Shown: piece after piece, positions 43,966 to 53,084 of the stretch
How positions within the stretch are numbered: the stretch's first letter is position 1
How the letters are laid out: every line of letters starts with the position of its first letter
Origin: Bifidobacterium crudilactis
Lineage (GTDB): Bacteria; Actinomycetota; Actinomycetes; Actinomycetales; Bifidobacteriaceae
Assembly: GCF_000738005.1 (NCBI RefSeq)
Contig: NZ_JHAL01000002.1
Span: 62,001 to 126,000, forward strand
DNA length: 64,000 nucleotides
Direction of reading: 5' to 3'
Notes under the pieces: model-generated
Seen by the model: only the letters and a program-made list of their open reading frames with translations
Told to the model about the DNA's origin: nothing
Databases searched by the model: none
Made by a program: the position numbers and the translations under genes

Positions 43966-45483
43966 ATGAGCATTTTCAGAACCAAATCCGTCGAACAGAC
44001 ACTCGCCGAAACCGCCGAAACCGGACGTACGTTGAAACGTACGCTGAACGCTTGGGATATGGCGGTTATGGGAGTGGCCGTTGCCGTGGGGGCGGGCATC
44101 TTCTCCGTGGGTGCTCAGGCGGCAGCCTTCCACGCGGGCCCGGCGGTGATTCTGAGTTTCATCATCGCCGGCGTGGTGTGCGGAGCGGCGGTGATGTGCT
44201 ACGCGGAATTCGCCTCGATGCTCCCGGTTGCGGGCTCCGCATACACCTTCACCTACACGACGGTCGGTGAAATCATCGCCTGGATTATCGGTTGGGACCT
44301 GATTCTGGAAATGCTGATGGCCAGCTCGGTGATTTCCAAGTATTGGGGGGTGTATCTCAATGAGCTGCTGCATCTTGTGGGCATAGATTTCAATACCAAT
44401 ATCGTCTGGGGGTCGTTCCACATCGATGTGGCCCCGATTATCATCGTGACCTTTTTCACCGTGCTGCTGGTCCTTGGCACGAAGTTGTCCGCGCGTGTGG
44501 ACGGTGCGCTGACCATCTTGAAAATCGCCATCGTGTTCTTCGTCATCATCGTCGGTTTCTTCTATGTGAAATCCAGTAACTATCAGCCCTTCATCCCTCC
44601 GGCTCAACCGGCAGCTGCGGCCAAGGGCGCCGTGTCCGGAGTATTCGGTGAGCCGCTATGGCAGTGGGGTACCGGAATGGCTCCCAGTATGTACGGCGTT
44701 CCGGGAATTCTCTCCGGAGCTGCTCTGGTGTTCTTCGCCTTCGTGGGCTTTGATGTTGTCGCCACGGCCTCCGAAGAGGCCAAGGACCCGCATCGCACCG
44801 TGCCGCGAGGGATTTTCATGGGAATGTGCCTGGTGACGGTCATGTATGTGCTGGTGGCAGTCGTGACGACGGGGATGGTGTCGTACAAGCAGCTTGCCAA
44901 GGCGGACAGTCCGTCACTGGCCACCGGTTTCGAATTGGTCGGGGCGACGTGGGCGGCGAAGATTATTTCCTTCGGCATCGTCGTCGGGTTGACCACGGTG
45001 GTGATGGTGCTGCTGCTCGGTCTGACGCGCATCGTGTTCGCCATGAGCCGTGACGGCCTGCTGCCACGCAGCTTTTCGACGACCGGTTCGCATGGCACCC
45101 CTGCCAAGATTCAGATTGTCGGCGGCATTGTCGTGGCCGTCGTCGCCGCATGCTTCAAGGTGGATGTCCTGTCCGACATGGTGAATATCGGCACGCTTTC
45201 CGCATTCACTCTCGTCGCGGTGTCCGTCCCGATTATGAGACGTAAGCGCCCTGATCTGCATCGCTCCTTCAAGATGCCCGGGAATCCTTGGATTCCGATG
45301 CTGGTCGCGCTGGCCTGCCTATGGTTGATGCTCAATCTCACGGTGCTCACCTGGCTGCGATTCGTAGTTTGGCTAGCCATCGGATTCGCCATCTATTTCG
45401 GGTACTCCTATCGTCATTCGCGCTTGGGGCGTGACGAGCTCGATGGTGCCCTGCCGACGACCGCTGGTGACGCTGCCGAATAG
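43966..45483 (+). CDS. Amino acid permease, APC superfamily (cationic amino acid transporter-like)
   Basis: 505 aa with about twelve membrane helices. The first helix has the APC signature AVAVGAGIFSVGAQAA, and the YAEFASMLPVAGSAYTFTY block lies in TM3. FFAFVGFDVVATASEEAKDP is the TM6 region typical of the CAT/YfnA subgroup. SRDGLLPRSFS lies between TM8 and TM9. It probably imports or exchanges amino acids; the substrate is unknown. ATG 43966 follows a G-rich GTGGGGGCAGC. It is a single gene. Confidence 0.9.
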   Translation: MSIFRTKSVEQTLAETAETGRTLKRTLNAWDMAVMGVAVAVGAGIFSVGAQAAAFHAGPAVILSFIIAGVVCGAAVMCYAEFASMLPVAGSAYTFTYTTVGEIIAWIIGWDLILEMLMASSVISKYWGVYLNELLHLVGIDFNTNIVWGSFHIDVAPIIIVTFFTVLLVLGTKLSARVDGALTILKIAIVFFVIIVGFFYVKSSNYQPFIPPAQPAAAAKGAVSGVFGEPLWQWGTGMAPSMYGVPGILSGAALVFFAFVGFDVVATASEEAKDPHRTVPRGIFMGMCLVTVMYVLVAVVTTGMVSYKQLAKADSPSLATGFELVGATWAAKIISFGIVVGLTTVVMVLLLGLTRIVFAMSRDGLLPRSFSTTGSHGTPAKIQIVGGIVVAVVAACFKVDVLSDMVNIGTLSAFTLVAVSVPIMRRKRPDLHRSFKMPGNPWIPMLVALACLWLMLNLTVLTWLRFVVWLAIGFAIYFGYSYRHSRLGRDELDGALPTTAGDAAE

Positions 45484-45599
45484 TCTTGAAGCGTCTCGCG
45501 GAAGCGGTAGTCTGACAGTGTTCGCCCGAATAGGACCGGTCGGCAGCAGCGCCGATTCGGACCGGAAGTCGTCGGGAATGACTGAGAGGGGAGGCTGTT

Positions 45600-45926
45600 A
45601 TGCCATATGTGATTGCAGAGCCGTGCGTGGATGTCAAGGACAAAGCCTGCGTGGATGAGTGCCCGGTGGATTGCATCTACGAGGGCCCGCGTTCTCTCTA
45701 CATCAACCCTAACGAGTGTGTGGACTGCGGTGCCTGCGAGCCTGTCTGCCCGACCGAGGCCATCTTCTACGAGGATGATGTTCCGGAGGAGTGGACGTGG
45801 TATACCGATGCCGCGGTCGAGTACTTCAACGAGGTCGGCGACCTGGGCGGTGCCGCAGGAGCCGGACCCATCGACCACGACCCCGCACGCGTAGCGGCTC
45901 TGCCACCTCAGAACAAGGCTTCCTGA
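45600..45926 (+). CDS. fdxA: Ferredoxin, 7Fe/8Fe actinobacterial FdxA type
   Basis: 108-aa electron carrier. Cysteines in PCVDVKDKACVDECPVDC and NECVDCGACEPVCP form two clusters, one probably 3Fe-4S and one 4Fe-4S, as in mycobacterial FdxA. GAGAGGGGAGG precedes the ATG. It lies directly before dapC, a pairing conserved in actinobacteria. Confidence 0.93.
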   Translation: MPYVIAEPCVDVKDKACVDECPVDCIYEGPRSLYINPNECVDCGACEPVCPTEAIFYEDDVPEEWTWYTDAAVEYFNEVGDLGGAAGAGPIDHDPARVAALPPQNKAS

Positions 45927-45953
45927 ACCCGACGTTCTGAATGTAGGAATCTG

Positions 45954-45978
45954 AAGGTGAAAATGTGAACGTCACCTT
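45954..45978. promoter_or_regulatory. Inverted repeat upstream of dapC
   Basis: AAGGTGA and TCACCTT separated by 11 bases, between fdxA and dapC. It could be an operator or a weak terminator; there is no T tract. Confidence 0.35.
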
Positions 45979-46054
45979 ATACATCACATGTGCAGACGGC
46001 GGTGGTGCCCTGTGCGTTCCGAGACAAGTTAGGTAGGGTCGAACCTTGGGATTG

Positions 46055-47185
46055 ATGACCTTCAGCACGCCCTACGACTGGTCTCGCGTCCAGCAATACC
46101 GGGATGCGGCGGCGCAGTTCGGCGATGTCCTGGATTTTTCCGTCGGCTCTCCGGTTGACGAGGTGCCACAGTCGGTGCGTCTGGCCTTGAGTGCTGCAGC
46201 CAATGACGGCAACGCGCACGGATACCCGGCCACCATCGGCACCGAAGCGTTGCGCGAGGCTGTTCGCCAGTGGTTCCTCACCGTCAGAGGCGTTGACCTC
46301 AGCGGAATCGGCGCTTCGGTGGTGCCTACGGTGGGTTCAAAGGAGGCCGTGGCGTTGATGGCGGCGCTGCTGCACTGCGGCGAAGGCGACGTGGTGGTCC
46401 AGCCACGTGTCTCATACCCCACGTATGAAATCGGCACCCAGATATCGGGTGCAGCTGTCGTCAAGGTCGATGATGTGGCTGATGTGGACAGTTGGGTCAA
46501 CGTTCCGGGTGTCAGGGCCATTTGGGTCAATTCCCCGAGCAATCCTACGGGCAGGGTGCTGACTTCCGAACAGTTGCGCGGCATCGTGCGTGCCGCGCGT
46601 TCGATAGGTGCCGTGGTGCTTTCGGATGAATGCTATGCCAGGATGGATTGGCGGGGTTCTGCCGATTCCGAGAGCTCCCCGAAGACGACGCCGTGCATTC
46701 TGGATGATGATGTCTGCGGCGGGAACGCGGAATCCGTGTTGTGCCTGTATTCACTGAGTAAACAGTCGAATATGGCAGGGTATCGCACTGCGCTTATCGC
46801 AGGTGACGAGCGCCTTGTCTCCGCGATGACACGTTATCGCAAGCAGATAGGTCTGATTATTCCCGGTCCGGTTCAGGCGGCCATGACCGCCGCTTTGGGT
46901 GATGGCGAGAGTGTGCTGGACCAGATCGGGCGCTATCGTGCCCGTCTGCATTCCTTGACGAAGGCATTGAGCGCATACGGCTATGATGCCCGCATGCCTG
47001 AAGGCGGTTTGTATATCTGGGTCAGGGCGCTCGGCGATGACTGCTGGGATGATATGCATAACCTGGCCGCGCTGGGAATCGTCCCGAGTCCGGGCGAATT
47101 CTACGGTGACTGGCATTTTCTGCGATTCTCGGTGACAGCCAGCGACGAGTCGATTGCTGCGGCCGCCGAACGTCTGTCGGCGTGA
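46055..47185 (+). CDS. dapC: N-succinyldiaminopimelate aminotransferase
   Basis: PLP aminotransferase of lysine/diaminopimelate synthesis. DFSVGSPVDEVPQSV, the YPATIGTEALREAV block, IWVNSPSNPTGRVL, SDECYARMDW and the Schiff-base Lys in YSLSKQSNMAGYR are present. It is about 376 aa. ATG 46055 or TTG 46046 may start it; TAGGGT at 46034-46039 would place the transcript start at the TTG. It follows fdxA and converges with dinB across a family A palindrome. Confidence 0.88.
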   Translation: MTFSTPYDWSRVQQYRDAAAQFGDVLDFSVGSPVDEVPQSVRLALSAAANDGNAHGYPATIGTEALREAVRQWFLTVRGVDLSGIGASVVPTVGSKEAVALMAALLHCGEGDVVVQPRVSYPTYEIGTQISGAAVVKVDDVADVDSWVNVPGVRAIWVNSPSNPTGRVLTSEQLRGIVRAARSIGAVVLSDECYARMDWRGSADSESSPKTTPCILDDDVCGGNAESVLCLYSLSKQSNMAGYRTALIAGDERLVSAMTRYRKQIGLIIPGPVQAAMTAALGDGESVLDQIGRYRARLHSLTKALSAYGYDARMPEGGLYIWVRALGDDCWDDMHNLAALGIVPSPGEFYGDWHFLRFSVTASDESIAAAAERLSA

Positions 47186-47216
47186 CGCCCTGACGGGCAG
47201 GAGTGTTCGGTAATAG

Positions 47217-47287
47217 GATAACTGCACTAAAAGGACAGCAATGGGGTAATAATTTCTCGGCAAAGCTGTCCTTTTAGTGCAGTTATC
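47217..47287. repeat. Palindromic intergenic element, family A (orientation B)
   Basis: Standard arms; loop AATGGGGTAATAATTTCTCG. It fills the gap between the convergent dapC and dinB and ends four bases before the dinB stop, so it could serve both 3' ends. Confidence 0.9.
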
Positions 47288-47291
47288 TGGT

Positions 47292-48578
47292 TCAAAGACC
47301 GAGATGCACCGCGTTCTTGCCGTAGCGTTTTCTGATGGTATCGAGCGTTCGTTCGGCTTCTGATAAGCGTTCCGGACGTGTGCCATCCGCTGTTTCCTTG
47401 GGCATCAAATCCTCGATGGTGAGTTGGATTGGTGTTTCATCGGATTTGCTCAGCCCGGATACGCTCACGCCCGCGAGTCTGACCGCACGGGGGAGTGCGG
47501 GAAAGGGGCTTGCCGAGGAATCTCCATCAGTGGCGTTGTTTTCCGCGAACATCTGTCGGAAGAGTTCCATCGCCTCGGGGTATATCGCACTTGCCGTATC
47601 GACCGGACGTTCCAGGGTATGGGCTTTCGTCGCATAGCTCAGGTCAGCGAAGCGGAGTTTCACGGTGATGGTTCGTGCCAGCAGGGCGTGTTTCCGCAAG
47701 GAGGAGGCGACGTCGTCGCTGCATTGCCGAAGCAGGGTGGTGACCGTCTTGGGGTCGGTGGTGTCCTGCGCAAAAGTACGTTCGGCACCGATGGATTTTT
47801 CCCGGGCTTTCGTGCTCAGGGTGCGTTCATCCTGCCCTCGGGCCGCCAGAAAGAGGTGATGCCCGAGAGTGCTTGAGCCCACCACTCGGTTGACCTCTTT
47901 CTCATCGAGTTTGGCGAGCTCGGCCACATCGCCGATGCCCCACTGGGAGAGTCTTTTTTCAAGGGAGGGGCCGATTCCGGGTATACCTCGCAGGGGCATC
48001 ATCTGTACGAATGCGGCGTGCATGGATACGGGTATCAGCAGCATGCCGTCCGGTTTGGCATTCGTGGAGGCCATTTTGGCTACGAGCTTGTTGGCGGCGA
48101 TACCGACGGAGCAGGTCACATGGAATTGTTCCGAAACGCGCTGCCGTATCCATGCGCCGATGGCGCGCGGGCCGGACCACTGCTGCAACGCTGCGGAAAC
48201 GTCCATATAGCCCTCATCGACCGATACCTGTTCGATATTGTCGGTGATTCTGGCGAACACCTCGCTGAATATCCTTCGAGACATCTCACGGTAATACCGC
48301 ATATCAACGGGAAGGAATATCCCCTGAGGGCACAGGTGGCGTGCCCGGGAGACGGGCATGGTGGAGTTGATGCCATAGGGGCGTGCCTCGTAGCTTGCGG
48401 CGCTGACAACCGAGCGCGTACCGGTACCGATGATGACCGGTTTTCCTTTGAGTTCTGTGTGCCGGGCCACTTCGCACGACGCAAAAAAGGCATCCATATC
48501 GATGTGCAACACATGACAGCCGCTGTCGTCATGGCCCCAGTCACGTTTGGCTGCGGCCAGTCTAGGTGTGTTGCTCAT
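47292..48578 (-). CDS. dinB: DNA polymerase IV (Y family)
   Basis: Translesion polymerase. The catalytic acidic residues are in HIDMDAFFASCE and QVSVDEGYMDVS; the fingers are in VVSAASYEARPYGI; the helix-hairpin-helix is GIPGIGPSLEKRL. A little-finger domain follows, and the C-terminus carries QLTIEDL, a plausible clamp-binding peptide. It is 428 aa. On the minus strand TAGGAT lies six bases before the ATG, so the transcript is probably leaderless. No LexA box was found. Confidence 0.95.
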   Translation of the reverse strand: MSNTPRLAAAKRDWGHDDSGCHVLHIDMDAFFASCEVARHTELKGKPVIIGTGTRSVVSAASYEARPYGINSTMPVSRARHLCPQGIFLPVDMRYYREMSRRIFSEVFARITDNIEQVSVDEGYMDVSAALQQWSGPRAIGAWIRQRVSEQFHVTCSVGIAANKLVAKMASTNAKPDGMLLIPVSMHAAFVQMMPLRGIPGIGPSLEKRLSQWGIGDVAELAKLDEKEVNRVVGSSTLGHHLFLAARGQDERTLSTKAREKSIGAERTFAQDTTDPKTVTTLLRQCSDDVASSLRKHALLARTITVKLRFADLSYATKAHTLERPVDTASAIYPEAMELFRQMFAENNATDGDSSASPFPALPRAVRLAGVSVSGLSKSDETPIQLTIEDLMPKETADGTRPERLSEAERTLDTIRKRYGKNAVHLGL

Positions 48579-48772
48579 GACTCCATCCTAAACGTCGGAT
48601 TGCGTAGTGACTGCGTGAGATGAACTGTCGCACTCATGACCAGTGTGCTACGACACGCTGAGAACCTGCCGATTTCCATACTTGCTCATGTTGTTTCAGC
48701 GCTATGGGTGATTCCATCCACGCATGCTGGTAGTGTAATATGCTGTTGCGCTCGCTGATAAGCTGGCGTGAT

Positions 48773-48859
48773 GGAGACGTGCCTGAGTGGCCGAAAGGGG
48801 CACCCTGCTAAGGTGTTGATCACGCAAGTGGTCCAGGAGTTCGAATCTCCTCGTCTCCG
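48773..48859 (+). tRNA. tRNA-Ser (GCT)
   Basis: Acceptor GGAGACG / CGTCTCC; anticodon GCT in CACCCTGCTAAGGTG; long type II variable arm; T-loop GTTCGAATC. A family A palindrome and a DUF4391 gene follow. Confidence 0.95.
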
Positions 48860-48954
48860 CGGTATTGAATCCCGGTAGTGGCATATATGCCCTGCCGGGA
48901 TTCCTGTTTTCACGGATTCTTCCTTCCTCTGACTGTCCGGTAAGGCGGGAATAC

Positions 48955-49025
48955 AATAACTGCACTAAAAGGACAGCTTTTCGGAGAAATTATCGCTACA
49001 TTGCTGTCCTTTTAGTGCAGTTATC
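48955..49025. repeat. Palindromic intergenic element, family A (orientation A)
   Basis: Begins AATAACTGCACTAAAAGG with a changed first base; loop CTTTTCGGAGAAATTATCGC. It lies 95 bp downstream of tRNA-Ser. Confidence 0.9.
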
Positions 49026-49147
49026 TCATCAGCGAGGTGTGCCAGCCGTCTGAGGTGGGCTTCGCTCAGATCGCACACTGTGTTTGCGGTTAGGATGGAA
49101 GTAGTTCTTGCGGATATTTCGCAATCCTCGAACAAGGTAGGTGGACT

Positions 49148-49867
49148 ATGGCAGTTGCATCATGTGCTTCGATATCCGCATCGAGTCTGGGTCTTCCCCA
49201 GCAGGCTGAAGTGCCGGAGAGCAAGGCCTCCCTCCCCAAACAGATGTTCTATGCCAAAACTCCCGTGTCTTCAGGACTCAAGCAGCGTTTGGTCAATGAC
49301 ATCAAGGAGATTACGGTCCTCGGCGTGCTGAACGCCTCCAATACCGGAACCCCATCCGAAGGTCGGCTCAAGGAGATTCTCATCATCGGGGTGCTGTTGA
49401 ACACCAGGACCGTGCCTGTCGACGCGCTTGAGCACATCGCCAAACTGCGACCCTCGGGTATCCTCTTCGTCTGCGTCAGCATCCATGAAGGCGTCGAGGA
49501 GTGCGCCCTCGCGGTGCGGCGCGCACGCCCTGGCAGAGCCGGTCACGTCCAGCAGAACACCGTGTTTGTGGGGGAGTGGAAGGCGGCGAGCGACACCCGG
49601 CTGACGCTTCACGGTGACACGATTGAGCAGATCTGGGAGAGTTTGAACGCTCAGGCGATACTCGGTTCCTCCGAGTCTGAGAAATCCCAGTATCAGAATC
49701 TCGACCAGCGCATCGCCAGACGAGAGAGCATCGCCGAGTTGCGTGCTCTGGACGCCAAACTCACCAAAGACCATGCCCGTGCAAAGAATCCGACGCAACG
49801 CAACGAGATCTACGCCAAGCTTCACAAGGCCCGCACCCAACTCGCTGCCTTGGAGGCCGAAGAATAA
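49148..49867 (+). CDS. DUF4391-family protein (orphan)
   Basis: 239 aa. The start LPKQMFYAKTPVSSGLKQRL, the DIKEITVLGVLNASNTG block and the following ILIIGVLLNTRT strand agree with DUF4391, which is usually found beside helicases and type III-like methyltransferases in restriction or defence islands. The C-terminal 60 residues are a charged helix (RIARRESIAELRALDAKLTK). Here it has no defence neighbours, only tRNA-Ser upstream and a CPBP protease downstream, so it may be a remnant or a domesticated copy. GTAGGTGG precedes the ATG. Function unknown. Confidence 0.65.
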   Translation: MAVASCASISASSLGLPQQAEVPESKASLPKQMFYAKTPVSSGLKQRLVNDIKEITVLGVLNASNTGTPSEGRLKEILIIGVLLNTRTVPVDALEHIAKLRPSGILFVCVSIHEGVEECALAVRRARPGRAGHVQQNTVFVGEWKAASDTRLTLHGDTIEQIWESLNAQAILGSSESEKSQYQNLDQRIARRESIAELRALDAKLTKDHARAKNPTQRNEIYAKLHKARTQLAALEAEE

Positions 49868-49945
49868 TCCTTCCACCGCGTCTCGCCTGTGCCGCTGCTC
49901 AGCGTGAAGTCGCAGTACTCGAATCGCCGGCCAAGGAGTCAAAGT

Positions 49946-50953
49946 ATGCACACCAAGCTTATCCAAGGAATATTCGGGGACGACGTTCGTCTCCGCGATG
50001 AGGATATGCTCACTGAAGACCATCCTCGACGTTCAGGTCAGAGAGGGGAGCGGGTCAGGTTGAACATTGCGCTGCGTGCAGTGGTGTTCCTGGCGATTCT
50101 TGCTGCCGGTATGACCATTATCAGCGTTTTAGGCGTGCTGGTGGCATCCGTGGCAGAACCTGCTTTCATTGATGACCTATTGGCTGGGGATACGTCGACG
50201 TTGACATCCAATCGCGTGGTGATGGTCATCTCCGTTGTCGGAGAGTTGTTTGCCGCTGTAATGGCCTATCTTGTCGTGGTCGTATTCATGGAGAGGCGAC
50301 GTATCCCGTACGAGTTGGCGCCTGGACGCTTGGGTGGGCTGCTTCGCGGGGGCGCCATGGGGTCGTTCAGTCTGGCATTGTGCGTCCTGGTTCTTGCTCT
50401 CCTGGGCAGCTACCGCATCATCTCGGTTGACACCTCATACAATCCTTGGCTGGATTTGCTCACATTGGGGCTCACTGCGGGTATCGCCGAGGAGATTATC
50501 ATGCGTGGCATAGTGCTGCGCCTTCTGGAAGAATGGCTTGGCTCGTGGGTGGCCATCGTTATTTCCGCGGCGTTGTTCGGATTCATGCATCTCGGGAATC
50601 AGGACGGAACCCTGTGGGGTGCCACCGCCATAGCCATCGAGGCGGGTCTGCTGTTCGGCGCGATCTACATCGTCACCCGTTCCCTATGGTGGTGCATCGG
50701 TCTGCATATGATGTGGAACATTATGCAGGGGCCGGTGTTCGGTTCCGTCGTTTCCGGTACCGGCGAACAGCAATCATGGTTGGTGTCTCGCTGGTCCGGG
50801 CCGGAAATACTGACCGGAGGGCAATTCGGTTTGGAGGCCAGCATCGTGCCGGTGGTGTTGCTCGGTGCTGTGGCCTGCGCATTGCTGGTGTACGCACATG
50901 GTCGGGGATTGATTATCAAACCCTCATGGAGAAGGCACGTTCTGCCGAAATGA
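49946..50953 (+). CDS. CPBP-family intramembrane metalloprotease
   Basis: 335 aa with about eight membrane helices. The three CPBP/CAAX motifs are visible: Glu-Glu in GIAEEIIMRGIVLR (motif 1), the FGFMHLGNQDG block with its His (motif 2) and LHMMWNIMQG (motif 3). Bacterial members include Abi-type immunity or bacteriocin-related proteins, but many have no assigned role. AAGGAG before ATG 49946 sets the start; an upstream in-frame ATG at 49889 lacks a ribosome-binding site. Confidence 0.88.
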   Translation: MHTKLIQGIFGDDVRLRDEDMLTEDHPRRSGQRGERVRLNIALRAVVFLAILAAGMTIISVLGVLVASVAEPAFIDDLLAGDTSTLTSNRVVMVISVVGELFAAVMAYLVVVVFMERRRIPYELAPGRLGGLLRGGAMGSFSLALCVLVLALLGSYRIISVDTSYNPWLDLLTLGLTAGIAEEIIMRGIVLRLLEEWLGSWVAIVISAALFGFMHLGNQDGTLWGATAIAIEAGLLFGAIYIVTRSLWWCIGLHMMWNIMQGPVFGSVVSGTGEQQSWLVSRWSGPEILTGGQFGLEASIVPVVLLGAVACALLVYAHGRGLIIKPSWRRHVLPK

Positions 50954-50965
50954 GGGAGTTAACGC

Positions 50966-51068
50966 CGTTTGTGTAGGGATTCTGGAATAGACACCGCGAC
51001 TGCTCGTTGAAATTTCAAGCGTGGCCCGGGCGTAGACTCGGGTTCATAGATAAATCCCTACACAAACG
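50966..51068. repeat. Paired 16-bp inverted-repeat element, family B copy 4 (103 bp)
   Basis: Perfect ends CGTTTGTGTAGGGATT and complement. The interior contains the palindrome TTGAAATTTCAA and a CCCG/CGGG repeat. It fills the gap between the CPBP gene and CapA and ends 29 bp before ATG 51098. Confidence 0.88.
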
Positions 51069-51097
51069 GGGCTTCCCACCGGAAAGTGACGTCAGTT

Positions 51098-52453
51098 ATG
51101 GTCAGGCGACGACATTCACCAGAGCATGCCGCTGTTTCAGAGCGTAATCGCATATCTCGGGCCAAGATAATCGTCGGAATCATCACCGTGTCCGTCATCC
51201 TAGCTGCCTGTATAGCGACTCTCGTCTTCTACTTATTCTTTTCTCAACGTTCCGGTGGCGGACTGTCGCAGCAACAGGGTTCATCGCTGGCGGAGCCGGA
51301 TCACGAGTCTCTTAACCGCCCGTCAGATGCTCCGGACCCGGTGCTCAGACATCCGGGCAACGCCCCTGATTGCCCCGACACTGACTGCATATCGGTGATG
51401 GTGAACGGGGATTTGCTATTCCATCCGAACCTTTGGAACAACTTCGCCGGCGCAAATACCGCGGCCAAGGACGGCACGGCGTTTAATTTCGATCCGCTCT
51501 TCGAAGGGATGAAGCCCTACATCCAATCATCCGATATAGCCGTCTGCGAATTCGAAACGCCAATTGCTAAGCGCGGCGGCCCGTATGCAGGGTATCCGGT
51601 GTTCGCCATTCCGCCGGAAGTGGTGGACAGTGCCGCGCGTATCGGCTACAAGGCCTGCACCCACGCGACGAATCATTCCTGGGACCAGGGATTGGCGGGT
51701 ATTGAACGGCTCCATCAGGAACTTGCCTCGCACGGCATAGCTCAAACGGGGTCGTATCTCACACAGGAGGAATCCTTGGAACCTCTGGTGATTGATTCGC
51801 CGACCGGCGGCGGAAAGCTCGGTCTTGTCACCGGCACGGTGTCGCTCAACGGCATGGTTGCCGATACGGATTGGCGCATCGACAGGCTTCGGGCATCGGG
51901 TGAACCCGAGCATGATGCCGACATTCAACGCGCAGTGGACAAGGCTCACAAGGCTCGCAGTCAAGGGGCCGATGTGGTGGCCATGGCCATGCACTCATTG
52001 CAGGAGTACATCGATTACGCCGACTCATGGCAGGTGTCCGAAGCGCATGAGCTTGCCGATACCGGAGCCTTCGATGTGATTTACGGTGCGGGATGCCATT
52101 GCGTACAGCCGGTCGAGTATTATCACGGCACTTGGATTATCTATGGTCTGGGCAATGCGGTCACCGTGAGTGCGCCCCAGAGCCGGGTGGTCAACAATCA
52201 GGGCATTACGGCCCGTATTCAGTTCGCGGGAAAGCGGGGGGCCGAGGGTACTTGGCGTGTCAACCGCATCGACTGGGTGCCTGTGGCCAATATGAGGCAG
52301 GGGCAATACCGATGGTGCCCGATAGCCTCAGACCATCCTAACGGCGTCTGTTGGTCCGATGGCCAGGATGCCGCCGTGCGGGAGCGGATATCACAGGTCC
52401 TCTATTCGATGAATGCCGACCCCGCTGTGGTCAAGGAGTGGTTGCTGGGCTGA
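51098..52453 (+). CDS. CapA-family membrane-anchored phosphoesterase-like protein
   Basis: Metallophosphatase-fold CapA/PgsA family, linked in other bacteria to poly-gamma-glutamate or cell-surface polymer handling. A basic N-terminus and one membrane helix (about residues 25-45) anchor it, with the domain outside the cell. Motifs: VNGDLLFHPN, CEFETPIAKRGG, THATNHSWDQG, MAMHSLQEY and YGLGNAV. GGAAAG lies 11 bases before ATG 51098; GTG 51086 would leave no space for it. It is about 451 aa. No other capsule genes lie nearby. Confidence 0.83.
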   Translation: MVRRRHSPEHAAVSERNRISRAKIIVGIITVSVILAACIATLVFYLFFSQRSGGGLSQQQGSSLAEPDHESLNRPSDAPDPVLRHPGNAPDCPDTDCISVMVNGDLLFHPNLWNNFAGANTAAKDGTAFNFDPLFEGMKPYIQSSDIAVCEFETPIAKRGGPYAGYPVFAIPPEVVDSAARIGYKACTHATNHSWDQGLAGIERLHQELASHGIAQTGSYLTQEESLEPLVIDSPTGGGKLGLVTGTVSLNGMVADTDWRIDRLRASGEPEHDADIQRAVDKAHKARSQGADVVAMAMHSLQEYIDYADSWQVSEAHELADTGAFDVIYGAGCHCVQPVEYYHGTWIIYGLGNAVTVSAPQSRVVNNQGITARIQFAGKRGAEGTWRVNRIDWVPVANMRQGQYRWCPIASDHPNGVCWSDGQDAAVRERISQVLYSMNADPAVVKEWLLG

Positions 52454-52458
52454 ACTGC

Positions 52459-52529
52459 GATAACTGCACTAAAAGGACAGCTTTTTCGGTGGATTATTGC
52501 CAAATTGCTGTCCTTTTAGTGCAGTTATC
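52459..52529. repeat. Palindromic intergenic element, family A (orientation A)
   Basis: Standard arms; loop CTTTTTCGGTGGATTATTGC. It begins five bases after the CapA stop, between the convergent CapA and cupin genes. Confidence 0.9.
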
Positions 52530-52612
52530 ATATTCTGCCCTTATGCGCACGCCACGGATGGGGAAACCGGATATCCCTGGCGTGCAGTGTTATGTGGTCG
52601 TTCACTGCGTCC

Positions 52613-53053
52613 TCACTGTGCCTTAGCTGCAGCGCGTGCCGGTGTAATCATCGTCAGCATCATGATGGAGGGTTCCACGGCCTTGACGGCATGAGGCAGG
52701 CGTGTAGGGAAATACACGAGTCCGCCTGGGAGCAGATCGACGGTCTCGCCGGAGCCGGTGACTTCGAGATGACCTGAAATCGTCTGTACGAATACCGGCA
52801 TGGCCGCCGTGTGCTCGCTGAGTTCCTGGCCTGCGTCGAAGGAGAACAAGACCACGTTCCCGCCCTGTTGCTGCATGATGGTCCGAGAGACCGTGGCCTC
52901 GTCCTGCACCTTGATTAGCGTGCGCACATCGGGGATGAAGCCGAGTTCCACGGCCTCGGACCCGCCCACGGTCTGTGCAGTCTTGGCATGTTCTGTTCCG
53001 GTCGAGGATGTTTCCTCGTCCTGTGCGTGTGGATGCCTGTGGTTTTCGCTCAT
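52613..53053 (-). CDS. Cupin-domain protein
   Basis: 146 aa. A single small beta-barrel: VVLFSFDAGQELSEHTAAMP holds part of the first cupin motif (one His and one Glu kept). ITVSG-type strands and PGGLVYFPTRLPHAVKAVE carry the second motif with its His. The polar His/Glu/Thr-rich N-terminus is disordered. Cupins of this size often bind metal and act as small regulators or isomerases; none can be assigned. It lies 31 bp downstream of the methyltransferase gene in the same direction, so the two are probably one transcript. Confidence 0.75.
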   Translation of the reverse strand: MSENHRHPHAQDEETSSTGTEHAKTAQTVGGSEAVELGFIPDVRTLIKVQDEATVSRTIMQQQGGNVVLFSFDAGQELSEHTAAMPVFVQTISGHLEVTGSGETVDLLPGGLVYFPTRLPHAVKAVEPSIMMLTMITPARAAAKAQ

Positions 53054-53084
53054 GATGTCCCTTTCTCTGATGTACGTATTACGC

